From: Cupriavidus pauculus
Lineage (GTDB): Bacteria > Pseudomonadota > Gammaproteobacteria > Burkholderiales > Burkholderiaceae
Direction of reading: 5' to 3'
Length of the DNA stretch: 64,000 nt
Assembly: GCF_002858765.1 (NCBI RefSeq)
Contig: NZ_PJRP01000005.1
Location: forward strand, 288,751-352,750
The translations under genes were made by a program, and so were the position numbers. Under the pieces are notes generated by a model that saw only the letters and a program-made list of their open reading frames with translations, had not been told where the DNA came from and ran no database searches. Positions 1-8,163 of this stretch are shown in pieces; within the stretch, counting starts at the first letter, position 1; the number at the start of each line of letters is the position of its first letter.

Positions 1-12
1 CAGGGCAACCTG

Positions 13-885
13 ATGCTTGGCAGCGGCAGCATCATCCCCGATGCACGCGATCTGGCGCTGATGTTCCGGCATGGCACGGTCTGCCGGCCAGACGACATGC
101 CGGAAGCCGGCAACGAGCCCGACGCCCAGGCCGCCACGCGCCTGAGCGCCGGGCCGCTGGGCCTGCAAGTGGGGACGCTGCTGCACGTGAAGACCCCGGG
201 CGACCAGTCGCGGGCTGCCGCAAGCCGCCTGATCGGCTTTATCGAACAGGGGCTGTTTGTCACCTGGCCGACGCTGGGCGGACGCGAGCTGGCCGTGCAT
301 GCCGGCGAAGACCTGCTGCTGCGCGGATTCTCCGGGCACGCCATCCACAGTTTCACGTCGACGGTCACGGCGGTGTGCCGCAGCCCGTTCCGATACCTGG
401 TGCTGTCGGCACCCGCCCAGACCGAGCAGATGCCGGTGCGCCGCGCCGCGCGCGTACCCACGCGGCTGGCGGCGTATCTGGTCGACGCCGGTGACATGAG
501 CGCCGAGGCCGAGGCTGGCGACGAAGGCAGCGGTGGCGGTGAGGGCGGGCAGGCGAGCGTCGAGCCCGGCATCGACCAGCGCATGGGCGAGGGCCTGGCG
601 CGGCTGGGACTGCTGTCAGACCTCAGCACCGGCGGCGCGCTGGTGCAGACATCCACGCCCGCGCCGGCGGTGGGCCAGAAGGTACGGCTGCGCTTTCAGC
701 TTCGCACCGGCGCGCTGGATGCCGAAGTCCTGATCGACGCCACGGTGCGCAGCGCGCCGGGGCAGGAAGATGACGAGTTTCCCGCGTTCGGCGTGGCCTT
801 CGACGCGCTGGGCGAGCGCGAACTGACGCTGCTGCAGTGCTTCATCTACGAGCAACTGCTGGCCACGACCTGCATGCCGGTCTGA
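13..885 (+). CDS. PilZ-domain protein, YcgR-like flagellar brake family
   Basis: Probable cyclic-di-GMP effector. The N-terminal half (about residues 45-135) looks like the YcgR/PilZN domain. The C-terminal half is a PilZ domain: an arginine-rich RRAARVPTR stretch near residue 143 matches the RxxxR half of the c-di-GMP site and DLSTGGALV matches the D/NxSxxG half. In this family such proteins bind c-di-GMP and slow the flagellar motor or alter surface behaviour. A Glu/Gly-rich insertion lies between the two motifs. The frame stays open to the window edge, so the true start may lie upstream; no ribosome site is visible before the ATG used here. Family assignment is good; the specific role is inferred. 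Confidence 0.75.
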   Translation: MLGSGSIIPDARDLALMFRHGTVCRPDDMPEAGNEPDAQAATRLSAGPLGLQVGTLLHVKTPGDQSRAAASRLIGFIEQGLFVTWPTLGGRELAVHAGEDLLLRGFSGHAIHSFTSTVTAVCRSPFRYLVLSAPAQTEQMPVRRAARVPTRLAAYLVDAGDMSAEAEAGDEGSGGGEGGQASVEPGIDQRMGEGLARLGLLSDLSTGGALVQTSTPAPAVGQKVRLRFQLRTGALDAEVLIDATVRSAPGQEDDEFPAFGVAFDALGERELTLLQCFIYEQLLATTCMPV

Positions 886-902
886 GTTTGCCGACGGCAA
901 TG

Positions 903-930
903 AAAAACGCCGGCCATTGGCCGGCGTTCC
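903..930 (-). terminator. Terminator of the ETF-ubiquinone oxidoreductase gene
   Basis: A 10-bp perfect stem (AACGCCGGCC / GGCCGGCGTT) with a 3-base loop. Read on the minus strand it is followed by five T, so it fits a rho-independent terminator for the minus-strand gene ending just beside it. It may also slow transcription from the converging PilZ gene. Confidence 0.7.
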
Positions 931-951
931 GATTGCTGCGCCAGGCGCGGC

Positions 952-2631
952 TTACATGCCCACGTAGTTCGGGCCGCCGCCACCTTCCGGCGTGACCCAC
1001 ACGATGTTCTGCGTCGGGTCCTTGATGTCGCAGGTCTTGCAATGCACGCAGTTCTGCGCGTTGATCTGCAGGCGTTCCTTGCCGTCGTCGTTCTGCACGA
1101 ACTCGTACACGCCAGCCGGGCAGTAGCGCGACTCGGGGCCGGCGAACTTTTCCCAGTTGACGTTCACCGGCACGCTGGCGTCCTTGAGCGTCAGGTGAGC
1201 GGGCTGGTTCTCTTCGTGGTTGGTGTTGCTGATGAACACCGACGACAGGCGGTCGAACGTGAGCTTGCCGTCCGGCTTCGGGTACTCGATCTTCTGGCAG
1301 TCGGCGGCCGGCTTCAGGTACACGTGGTCCGGCTTGGTGCGGTGGATGGTCCAGGGCGGGTTGCGGATGCCCAGCTTCGGCAGCAGCCACTGCTCGATGC
1401 CCGTCATCAGCGTGGCCGTGGTGCGGCCCTTCTTGAACCATTGCTTGAAGTTCTTGGCCTGCAGCAGTTCCTTGTGCAACCAGCTCTGCTCGAACGCTGC
1501 CGGGTAGGCAGTCAGTTCGTCGTGCTGGCGGCCAGCCTGCAGCGCGTCGTAGGCGGCTTCGGCGGCCATCATGCCGGTCTTGATTGCTGCGTGGCTGCCC
1601 TTGATGCGCGAGGCGTTCAGATAGCCAGCATCGCAGCCGACCAGCGCACCGCCCGGGAATACGGTCTTGGGCAGCGACAGCAGGCCGCCGGCCGTGATGG
1701 CGCGTGCGCCGTAACCGATGCGCTTGCCGCCCTCGAAATACTGACGGATTTCAGGGTGCGTCTTGAAACGCTGGAATTCCTCGAACGGCGACAGCCACGG
1801 GTTGGTGTAGTCCAGGCCGACCACGAAGCCAACTGCGACCTTGCCGTCTTCCATGTGATACAGGAACGAGCCGCCGTAGGTGGCCGGGTCCAGCGGCCAG
1901 CCGGCCGTATGCACCACCAGGCCAGGCTTGTGCTTGGCCGGGTCGATTTCCCACAGTTCCTTCAGGCCGATGCCGTAGCTTTGCGGATCCTTGCCTGCGT
2001 CGAGCTTGTACTGGGCGATGATCTGCTTGCCCAGATGGCCGCGCGCACCTTCGGCGAAGATCGTGTACTTGGCATGCAGTTCCATGCCGAGCTGGAAGTT
2101 CTCGGTGGGTTCGCCTTCCTTGTTGATGCCCATGTTGCCGGTGGCCACACCCTTGACCGAGCCGTCGTCGTTGTAGAGCACCTCGGCGGCCGGGAAGCCC
2201 GGGAAAATCTCCACGCCCAGCGCTTCGGCCTGCTGGCCCAGCCAGCGCACGAAGTTCGACAGGCTGACGATGTAGTTGCCTTCGTTATGGAAGCACTCGG
2301 GCAGCAGTGGGGCACCCTTGGCGCCGGACTCGTCCAGGAACAGGAACTTGTCTTCGGTGACGGGCTGGTTCAGCGGCGCGCCCAGTTCCTTCCAGTTCGG
2401 GATCAGCTCGTTCAGCGCGATCGGGTCCATGATGGCGCCCGACAGGATGTGCGCGCCGGGCTCGGAGCCCTTTTCCAGCACGCACACATTGACGTCGCCG
2501 CCTTTTTCCGCGGCAAGCTGCTTCAGGCGGATGGCGGTGGCCAGGCCGGCGGGACCGCCGCCGACGATGACCACGTCGTATTCCATGGCTTCGCGCGGGC
2601 CGTACTGCTCGACGAGCTGTTGCTGATCCAT
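952..2631 (-). CDS. Electron transfer flavoprotein-ubiquinone oxidoreductase
   Basis: Membrane-associated flavo-iron-sulfur enzyme that moves electrons from reduced ETF (fed by acyl-CoA and amino-acid dehydrogenases) to ubiquinone. The 559-aa length is normal. A Rossmann FAD motif VGGGPAGLATA lies near residue 23, the FAD/quinone domains fill the middle, and the C-terminus carries the [4Fe-4S] ferredoxin-like cysteines (CPAGVYEF, then CVHCKTCDIKDP) before the family-typical ending GGGGPNYVGM. It stands alone, divergent from the SDR gene. A GAACG-N2-CGTTC palindrome in the shared upstream region may control it together with that gene. No ETF subunit genes lie in the window. Confidence 0.95.
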   Translation of the reverse strand: MDQQQLVEQYGPREAMEYDVVIVGGGPAGLATAIRLKQLAAEKGGDVNVCVLEKGSEPGAHILSGAIMDPIALNELIPNWKELGAPLNQPVTEDKFLFLDESGAKGAPLLPECFHNEGNYIVSLSNFVRWLGQQAEALGVEIFPGFPAAEVLYNDDGSVKGVATGNMGINKEGEPTENFQLGMELHAKYTIFAEGARGHLGKQIIAQYKLDAGKDPQSYGIGLKELWEIDPAKHKPGLVVHTAGWPLDPATYGGSFLYHMEDGKVAVGFVVGLDYTNPWLSPFEEFQRFKTHPEIRQYFEGGKRIGYGARAITAGGLLSLPKTVFPGGALVGCDAGYLNASRIKGSHAAIKTGMMAAEAAYDALQAGRQHDELTAYPAAFEQSWLHKELLQAKNFKQWFKKGRTTATLMTGIEQWLLPKLGIRNPPWTIHRTKPDHVYLKPAADCQKIEYPKPDGKLTFDRLSSVFISNTNHEENQPAHLTLKDASVPVNVNWEKFAGPESRYCPAGVYEFVQNDDGKERLQINAQNCVHCKTCDIKDPTQNIVWVTPEGGGGPNYVGM

Positions 2632-3064
2632 TGTCTCTTACCCTCAGTTTCTTCTGGGCGGCAATACTGCCGCATGTTGCAGCCCTCTCCAGGCGTGCGG
2701 ATTGTGGGATGCGGTAATCGTGGCTCTGCGGAACCGGGGACCATGCGGGGTGCGAGGCGGGTTCGACGTGTGGCGGCACGCGCTTGCCCGGTGCGGGCGC
2801 GGCGCGGCATGCGCGCTGACCAGGCCATCGGTGGGTTACCGGGCCGGATCTAGGCGTTTTTCCTCTTTCCCTTTGGGGACCAAGTTCTTAGAATCTTCGG
2901 CATTGTCCGGGACTCGACACCCTCAGGCAAGACATTTTTTTGAACGACCGTTCTTTTTTTTGATAAGCTGCGCCCGCGCTGCGGCAGGTGCCGTACCCGG
3001 CGCCCGCGATGCGGAACAGCGGGCCGTGCCGGGCCGGCGCGGTTGCTCCCACACCGAGGTAACT
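2632..3064. other. Divergent intergenic region between ETF oxidoreductase and SDR genes
   Basis: About 430 bases with no convincing gene. The plus-strand frame open here is only an upstream extension of the SDR frame and has no ribosome site. The region should hold both promoters. It contains two T-runs that bracket a perfect 12-bp palindrome at 2942-2953. Confidence 0.6.
2942..2953. promoter_or_regulatory. Candidate TetR-type operator
   Basis: Perfect palindrome GAACGACCGTTC set between T-tracts, about 110 bases before the SDR start and 310 before the ETF oxidoreductase start. GAACG-N2-CGTTC symmetry is typical of TetR-family operators, including ones controlling fatty-acid and branched-chain catabolism in betaproteobacteria. 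The regulator is not in this window; its identity is inference. Confidence 0.4.
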
Positions 3065-3850
3065 ATGGGTTTGTCGATCAATCTGGAAGGCAAGGTCGCG
3101 CTCGTGACCGGAGCGTCGAGTGGGCTGGGGACGCGATTCGCCAACGTGCTGTCGGCCGCCGGGGCCAAGGTGATACTGGCTTCGCGCCGCGTGGAGCGGC
3201 TCAAGGAACTGCGCGCCTCGATCGAGGCAGACGGCGGCAGCGCCCACGTGGTGCGGCTGGACGTGACCGACCCCGACAGCATCCGCGCCGCCGTGGCGCA
3301 CGCCGAAACCGAGGCGGGCTCCATCGATATCCTGGTGAACAACTCGGGCGTGTCCACCACGCAAAAGCTCACCGACGTCACGGCCGACGACTTCGATTTC
3401 GTCTTCGATACGAACACGCGCGGCGCGTTCTTCGTCGCCCAGGAAGTGGCCAAGCGCATGATCGCCCGCGCCAAGGGCGCCGAGAAAATGGGCAACCCGT
3501 TGCCACAGGCACGCATTATCAATATTGCGTCGGTGGCCGGTCTCAAGGTACTGTCGCAGATTGGTGTCTACTGCATGAGCAAGGCCGCCGTGGTCCACAT
3601 GACCAAGGCCATGGCCCTGGAGTGGGCGCGTCACGGCATCAACGTGAACGCGATCTGCCCCGGCTATATCGATACCGAAATCAACCACCACCACTGGGAT
3701 ACCGACGCGGGGCAGAAGCTGATCCAGATGCTGCCGCGCAAGCGCGTGGGCCAACCCGAAGACCTCGATGGCCTCTTGCTGCTGCTGGCGTCCGATGCAT
3801 CGCGCTTTATCAACGGCGCGGTGGTCACTGCCGACGATGGCATGGTCTGA
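3065..3850 (+). CDS. Short-chain dehydrogenase/reductase (FabG-like)
   Basis: 261-aa classical SDR, an NAD(P)-dependent oxidoreductase. The cofactor motif TGASSGLG is near residue 15, the NNSG structural motif (usually NNAG) near residue 95, and the catalytic YCMSK tetrad is followed by the PGYID segment. The substrate is unknown; 3-oxoacyl/3-hydroxyacyl thioesters are plausible. The start was chosen at the ATG with a GAGG ribosome site (caccgaggtaact); the longer upstream frame lacks one. It lies about 100 bases before a complete TRAP transporter and a thioesterase in the same direction, so it may act on the imported substrate. Confidence 0.85.
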   Translation: MGLSINLEGKVALVTGASSGLGTRFANVLSAAGAKVILASRRVERLKELRASIEADGGSAHVVRLDVTDPDSIRAAVAHAETEAGSIDILVNNSGVSTTQKLTDVTADDFDFVFDTNTRGAFFVAQEVAKRMIARAKGAEKMGNPLPQARIINIASVAGLKVLSQIGVYCMSKAAVVHMTKAMALEWARHGINVNAICPGYIDTEINHHHWDTDAGQKLIQMLPRKRVGQPEDLDGLLLLLASDASRFINGAVVTADDGMV

Positions 3851-3957
3851 CCGCTGACCCTTCGGGGAGGGGACGGGCCTAGAAAAACAAGCAACAGGAG
3901 AAACGCCCCAGACGGCCAGATGGCCAGGGGCGGCCCGGAACCGGAGGCCGGGTTTTG

Positions 3958-4557
3958 ATGGCTCAAGAAGAACAGGCACGGCGCGACGCCGGGCCGCAGC
4001 ACGTCGTCGATTCGGTGATCATTCCCGAAGCCGCCGACGAAGCGCGCGACAGCGAATTCCGCATTTCACCGCGTATCGAGGACTGGATTGGCGTGATTGT
4101 GATGGTGCTGCTGGTGGCCATCACGTTCGCCAACGTGGTGGTCCGCTATTTCACCGACGAATCGTTCGCCTGGACCGAGGAATTCTCGGTCTTCCTGATG
4201 ATCGTGCTGGCACTGGTGGCCGGCAGCGCCGCCGTGGCGCGCGACCGCAATATCCGCATCGAGTATTTCTTCGATCGGGGCAGCGCGGCGCGGCAGAAGC
4301 GGTTGGCCATCCTGTCGGCCGTGGGCGTGGCGGTGATGTTCCTGGCGCTGGCGGTGCTCGGCGCGCGGGTTACCTGGGATGAATACGCGTTCGGCGAGAC
4401 CTCGCCGGGCATCGGCGTGCCAAGCTGGTGGTATTCGATCTGGCTGCCGGTGCTGTCGGGGGCCATCGCACTGCGCGCGCTGGCCCTGGCCCTGCGCAAT
4501 GTGCGGGCGCTGAAGGCCCTCCATGCCGCGAACAAGGATGGAGGCCAGCCGCAATGA
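3958..4557 (+). CDS. TRAP transporter small permease subunit (DctQ family)
   Basis: 199-aa inner-membrane protein with about four hydrophobic segments (starting near residues 45, 75, 115 and 155), the usual topology of DctQ. It has a long hydrophilic N-terminus. It partners the large permease and the periplasmic binding protein encoded next to import a carboxylate-like substrate using the sodium or proton gradient. The ATG at 3958 is preceded by GGAGG; a TTG one codon earlier is less likely. Its last codons overlap the large-permease start by 4 bases (ATGA), showing translational coupling. Confidence 0.88.
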   Translation: MAQEEQARRDAGPQHVVDSVIIPEAADEARDSEFRISPRIEDWIGVIVMVLLVAITFANVVVRYFTDESFAWTEEFSVFLMIVLALVAGSAAVARDRNIRIEYFFDRGSAARQKRLAILSAVGVAVMFLALAVLGARVTWDEYAFGETSPGIGVPSWWYSIWLPVLSGAIALRALALALRNVRALKALHAANKDGGQPQ

Positions 4558-5858
4558 CACTGGTCGCCATCATTCTCTTCGTGGTGTTCATTGGCCTGAT
4601 GCTACTGGGCGTGCCGATCGGCGTGTCGCTGGGGCTGGGCGGGTTGGTGGCCATCGGCCTGTCGAACCTGGACACGCAGATGTTCGGCCTGCTGGCCGTG
4701 CCGCAGAACTTCTACGCCGGGCTGGCCAAGTATCCGCTGCTGGCCATTCCGATGTTCGTGCTGGTCGGATCGATCTTCGACCGATCCGGCGTGGCGCAGC
4801 GGCTGGTGACCTTTGCCATCGCCATCGTCGGACGCGGGCCGGGCATGCTGCCGCTGGTGGCCATCCTGGTGGCGATGTTCCTGGGCGGCATCTCGGGTTC
4901 CGGGCCTGCCAATGCGGCGGCCGTGGGCGGCGTGATGATCGCGGCGATGTCGCGTGCCGGCTATCCGGGCTCGTACAGCGCGGCAGTGGTGGGCGCCGCG
5001 GCGGCCACGGACATCCTGATCCCGCCGTCGGTGGCCTTCATCATCTATAGCGTGCTGGTGCCGGGCGCGTCGGTGCCGGCGCTGTTCGCGGCCGGCATGA
5101 TCCCGGGCATCCTGGCCGGCGTGGCGCTGATCGTGCCGGCCGTGTGGCTGGCGCGCAAGCACAACATGGGGCATATCGAGGCCGGACTGCCGCGCCCGCC
5201 GTTCTGGAAGAGCCTGCGCGAGGCCGCGTGGGGCCTGGTGGCGCCGTTCCTGATCCTGGGCGGCATGCGCGCGGGCTGGTTCACGCCGACCGAGGCTGCC
5301 GTGGTGGCCGTGGTCTACGGCCTGTTCGTCGGCATGGTGATCTACCGCAGCATCGGTATGCGCGACCTGTTCACGATCTTTCAGGAGGCCGCGGAAACGT
5401 CGGCCGTGATCCTGCTGGTGGTGGCGCTGGCCGGCATCTTTGCGTACGCGCTGTCCACGCTGGGCGTGATCGACCCCCTGGCCCACGCCATCGCGCATTC
5501 GGGCCTGGGCGAGTACGGCGTGCTGGCGCTGATCGTGCTGCTGCTGATGACGGTGGGCATGTTCCTGGACGGCATCTCGATCTTCCTGATCTTCGTGCCG
5601 CTGCTGCTGCCCATCGCCAACGCCTTCCACTGGAACCCGGTGTGGTTCGGCGTGGTGCTGACGCTGAAGGTGGCGCTGGGCCAGTTCACGCCGCCGCTGG
5701 CGGTGAACCTGATGGTGTCGTGCCGTATCGCCCGCGTGCGCATGGAAGAAACCGTGCCCTGGGTGATCTGGATGCTGCTGGCGATGTTCATCGCCATGCT
5801 GATGGTGCTGGCCTATCCGCCGCTGGCCACCTGGCTGCCCGACTACCTGGGCTACTGA
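4554..5858 (+). CDS. TRAP transporter large permease subunit (DctM family)
   Basis: 434-aa polytopic protein with about 12 hydrophobic segments, the transport-catalysing subunit of a TRAP system. Family hallmarks include the LGGISGSGPANAAAVGG segment near residue 110 and repeated GMFLDGI and FTPPLAVN signatures in the second half. The start is set by the 4-base overlap with the small-permease stop; an in-frame extension into that gene is ignored. A binding-protein gene follows 40 bases downstream. Confidence 0.92.
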   Translation: MTLVAIILFVVFIGLMLLGVPIGVSLGLGGLVAIGLSNLDTQMFGLLAVPQNFYAGLAKYPLLAIPMFVLVGSIFDRSGVAQRLVTFAIAIVGRGPGMLPLVAILVAMFLGGISGSGPANAAAVGGVMIAAMSRAGYPGSYSAAVVGAAAATDILIPPSVAFIIYSVLVPGASVPALFAAGMIPGILAGVALIVPAVWLARKHNMGHIEAGLPRPPFWKSLREAAWGLVAPFLILGGMRAGWFTPTEAAVVAVVYGLFVGMVIYRSIGMRDLFTIFQEAAETSAVILLVVALAGIFAYALSTLGVIDPLAHAIAHSGLGEYGVLALIVLLLMTVGMFLDGISIFLIFVPLLLPIANAFHWNPVWFGVVLTLKVALGQFTPPLAVNLMVSCRIARVRMEETVPWVIWMLLAMFIAMLMVLAYPPLATWLPDYLGY

Positions 5859-5898
5859 TTTGAACGACAAGACGAAAATGAAACGAGGAGATTCCCGA

Positions 5899-6927
5899 AT
5901 GAAACGCCGTGCCCTGATGCTGTCCGTTGCCGCCTCGATTGCCGCCGCTGCGTTTGCCGCGCCGGCCGCGATGGCCCAGACCTACAAGTCCGAATACAAG
6001 ATGTCGCTGGTGCTGGGCCCCGCGTTCCCGTGGGGCAAGGGCGGCGAGATCTGGGCAGACCTGGTGCGCCAGCGCACCAGCGGTCGCATCAACATCAAGC
6101 TGTATCCGGGTACGTCGCTGGTGGCTGGCGACCAGACGCGCGAGTTCTCGGCCATCCGCCAGGGTGTGATCGACATGGCCGTGGGTTCGACCATCAACTG
6201 GTCGCCGCAGGTCAAGGAACTGAACCTGTTCTCGCTGCCGTTCCTGATGCCCGACTACAAGGCGCTGGACGCGCTGACGCAGGGCGACGTCGGCAAGTCG
6301 ATCTTCGGCACGCTGGAAAAGGCAGGCGTGGTGCCGCTGGCCTGGGGCGAAAACGGCTTCCGCGAAGTGTCGAATTCGAAACATGAAATCCGCAAGCCCG
6401 AAGACCTCAAGGGCCTGAAGCTGCGCGTGGTGGGCTCGCCGCTGTACATCGAGACCTTCAACGCGCTGGGCGCCAACCCGACGCAGATGAGCTGGGCCGA
6501 TGCACAGCCGGCCATGGCCTCGGGCGCGGTGGATGGCCAGGAGAACCCGCAGAGCGTGTTCGCCGCCGCCAAGCTCTACACGGTCGGCCAGAAGTACGTG
6601 ACGACCTGGGGCTATGTTGCCGATCCGCTGATCTTCGTGGTGAACAAGCAGATCTGGGAAAGCTGGACGCCGGCTGACCGCGAGATCGTGAAGCAGGCCG
6701 CCATCGACGCCGGCAAGCAGGAAATCGCGCTGGCCCGCAAGGGCCTGGTGGAACCGGGCGCGCCGGCCTGGAAGGACATGGAGCAGCACGGCGTGAAGGT
6801 GGTCTCGCTGTCGCCGGCCGAGCATGACGCGTTCAAGAAGGCCACGGCCAAGGTCTACGACAAGTGGAAGAAGCAGATTGGCGCCGACCTGGTGACCAAG
6901 GCCGAAGTGTCGATCGCCAAGCGCTGA
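5899..6927 (+). CDS. TRAP transporter substrate-binding protein (DctP family)
   Basis: 342-aa periplasmic solute-binding protein. A clear Sec signal peptide (Lys/Arg start, Ala-rich core, likely cleavage after AAMA before QTYK) is followed by the DctP fold with the conserved LRVVGSPLY arginine segment that usually salt-bridges a substrate carboxylate. The ATG at 5899 has a GAGGAG ribosome site; an in-frame ATG 13 codons earlier would spoil the signal peptide. The ligand cannot be named from sequence; a carboxylic acid is expected. Third gene of a Q–M–P TRAP operon. Confidence 0.92.
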   Translation: MKRRALMLSVAASIAAAAFAAPAAMAQTYKSEYKMSLVLGPAFPWGKGGEIWADLVRQRTSGRINIKLYPGTSLVAGDQTREFSAIRQGVIDMAVGSTINWSPQVKELNLFSLPFLMPDYKALDALTQGDVGKSIFGTLEKAGVVPLAWGENGFREVSNSKHEIRKPEDLKGLKLRVVGSPLYIETFNALGANPTQMSWADAQPAMASGAVDGQENPQSVFAAAKLYTVGQKYVTTWGYVADPLIFVVNKQIWESWTPADREIVKQAAIDAGKQEIALARKGLVEPGAPAWKDMEQHGVKVVSLSPAEHDAFKKATAKVYDKWKKQIGADLVTKAEVSIAKR

Positions 6928-6934
6928 CTGGCCG

Positions 6935-7336
6935 ATGAAACACGTCTTCACCTGCGTAATGCCGATCCGGTGGGGTGACATGGACGCCATGGGCCATGTC
7001 AACAACACCGTGTATTTCCGTTACCTGGAGCAGGCGCGGATCGAGTGGTTCGAGTCGATCGGCCGTAATGGCCGGGACGGCAACGGCCACGGGCCCGTGC
7101 TGATCAACGCCCACATGACGTTCCTGAAGCAGTTGCGCTACCCCGGCGACATCGAATGCCGGGTGTACGCGGGACAGCTGGGACGGTCGAGCTTCGAGAC
7201 GAAGATCGAGATCCGCCGGACCGACCTGCCCGATGTGGTCTGGGCGGAAGGTGGGGCCAAGGTGGTGTGGTGCGACTACGCGGTGGAGAAGTCGGTGCCC
7301 GTGCCGGAGGCGATCCGGGGGCTGATCGAGGGGTAA
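6935..7336 (+). CDS. Hot-dog-fold acyl-CoA thioesterase (YbgC/4HBT family)
   Basis: 133-aa single hot-dog domain. The opening region WGDMDAMGHVNNTVYFRYLEQAR carries the family signature: an Asp in DxxGHVNN followed by YxxYxExAR. Such enzymes hydrolyse acyl-CoA thioesters in the cytoplasm. The gene begins 7 bases after the TRAP binding-protein stop, so it is very likely in the same operon and may act on the CoA ester of the transported acid or of its catabolic products. Substrate specificity cannot be read from sequence. Confidence 0.85.
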   Translation: MKHVFTCVMPIRWGDMDAMGHVNNTVYFRYLEQARIEWFESIGRNGRDGNGHGPVLINAHMTFLKQLRYPGDIECRVYAGQLGRSSFETKIEIRRTDLPDVVWAEGGAKVVWCDYAVEKSVPVPEAIRGLIEG

Positions 7337-7420
7337 CGGATAACCTCGGGCAATGCCGAGGGTTGTTCGACGGCCACCGCCGCGAGCCGCACCCAGATGC
7401 AAACGGAGGGCAGGGTCCTG

Positions 7421-7450
7421 GCTCCCTCTCCCGCAATGCGGGAGGGGGGC
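7421..7450. repeat. Hairpin downstream of the TRAP cassette
   Basis: Stem CTCCCGC / GCGGGAG, extended by further C/G pairs, around a 3-base AAT loop. It is followed by a second G6-CAAAT-C6 hairpin that overlaps the regulator's 3' end. It lies between convergent genes and may end transcription from either side, but there is no T tract. Confidence 0.35.
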
Positions 7451-7460
7451 AAATCCCCCC

Positions 7461-8006
7461 TCAGTGGTTCACCAGCCGCTGGACCAGGTCCACCGCCGTG
7501 TGGGCCCCATATTTCTTCATCAGCCGGGCCCGGTAGATATCTACCGTGCGCGGGCTGATCGCCAGCAGCTTGCCGATCTGCTTGCTGGTCTTGCCTTCCA
7601 CCAGTTGCGCGGCGATGTCGCGTTCCCGGGCGGTCAACTCGGCCGTGACCGGCCGCTTCTGCGACAGATCCTCGAACGACCAGATGCCGGCGCCCAGCGG
7701 ATCGTTGCGGTCCAGCGCGCGGCCCGTGACATGGCACCAGAACAGCTCGCCGCTGGCGCGCTTCATGATCCGTTCGTCGGAATACAGCCCTTTGGTGTTC
7801 ATGACCGGCACGATGCGCGCGCCGGTGCGCTCGAATTCGTCGGCGGTGGGGTAGAGCACCTGGAACGACTGGCCCATCAGGGCGTCGCGGGTGGTGCCGA
7901 AGATCCGACAGACCTCGTCGTTGCAATCCTCGATCGTCCGGGCGCGCGAGAGCACCAGGCCGACCGGCGCCAGTTGGAATGCGGTCTGGTAGTCGATGGA
8001 CGGCAT
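7461..8006 (-). CDS. PAS domain LuxR/FixJ-type DNA-binding regulator
   Basis: 181-aa regulator: one PAS domain (about residues 8-115; NDEVCRIFGTTRDALMGQ is typical) joined to a LuxR-type helix-turn-helix (about 120-178; LTARERDIAAQLVEGKTSKQIG then SPRTVDIYRARLMKKYG). There is no receiver domain and no kinase nearby, so the PAS domain itself probably senses a ligand or partner. Start chosen at ATG with AAGGGAT upstream. It is divergent from scoAB, which it probably controls. A perfect TTACGTAA palindrome, a possible LuxR-type half-turn site, lies 17 bases upstream of its own start. Confidence 0.85.
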   Translation of the reverse strand: MPSIDYQTAFQLAPVGLVLSRARTIEDCNDEVCRIFGTTRDALMGQSFQVLYPTADEFERTGARIVPVMNTKGLYSDERIMKRASGELFWCHVTGRALDRNDPLGAGIWSFEDLSQKRPVTAELTARERDIAAQLVEGKTSKQIGKLLAISPRTVDIYRARLMKKYGAHTAVDLVQRLVNH

Positions 8007-8022
8007 TATCCCTTATGTACTT

Positions 8023-8030
8023 TTACGTAA
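8023..8030. promoter_or_regulatory. TTACGTAA palindrome in the regulator/scoA divergent region
   Basis: Eight-base perfect palindrome between the PAS–LuxR gene and scoA. FixJ/NarL-class helix-turn-helix proteins often bind AT-rich palindromes of this sort, so it is a candidate site for the adjacent regulator. Short motif; inference only. Confidence 0.25.
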
Positions 8031-8091
8031 TGGCGTTCGCGGCATCCGTTGACGTATCCTTTGGGTCGTCAACGGCGGCGCCTGACCGCCG

Positions 8092-8107
8092 ATTGTACCG
8101 TTACAAT
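8092..8107. promoter_or_regulatory. ATTGTA-N4-TACAAT dyad before scoA
   Basis: Perfect inverted repeat ATTGTA CCGT TACAAT ending 56 bases before the scoA start. Each arm also reads as a TACAAT -10-like hexamer, one on each strand. A related dyad (ATTGTAC-N9-GTACAAT) lies upstream of bdhA. It may be an operator, face-to-face -10 elements, or both. Confidence 0.3.
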
Positions 8108-8163
8108 TTCCGCGTGTGGCCAACCGGCCGCGCAAGAGCGGGACTACCGAGGAAGGAGCGAAC

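Noticed and set aside
1042..2853. 603-codon open frame antisense to the ETF oxidoreductase
   Set aside because: Shadow of a well-conserved gene; translation has no recognisable family features.
2702..3064. N-terminal extension of the SDR protein by 121 residues
   Set aside because: No ribosome site, runs through the candidate operator and T-runs, and SDR homology begins at MGLSINLEGK.
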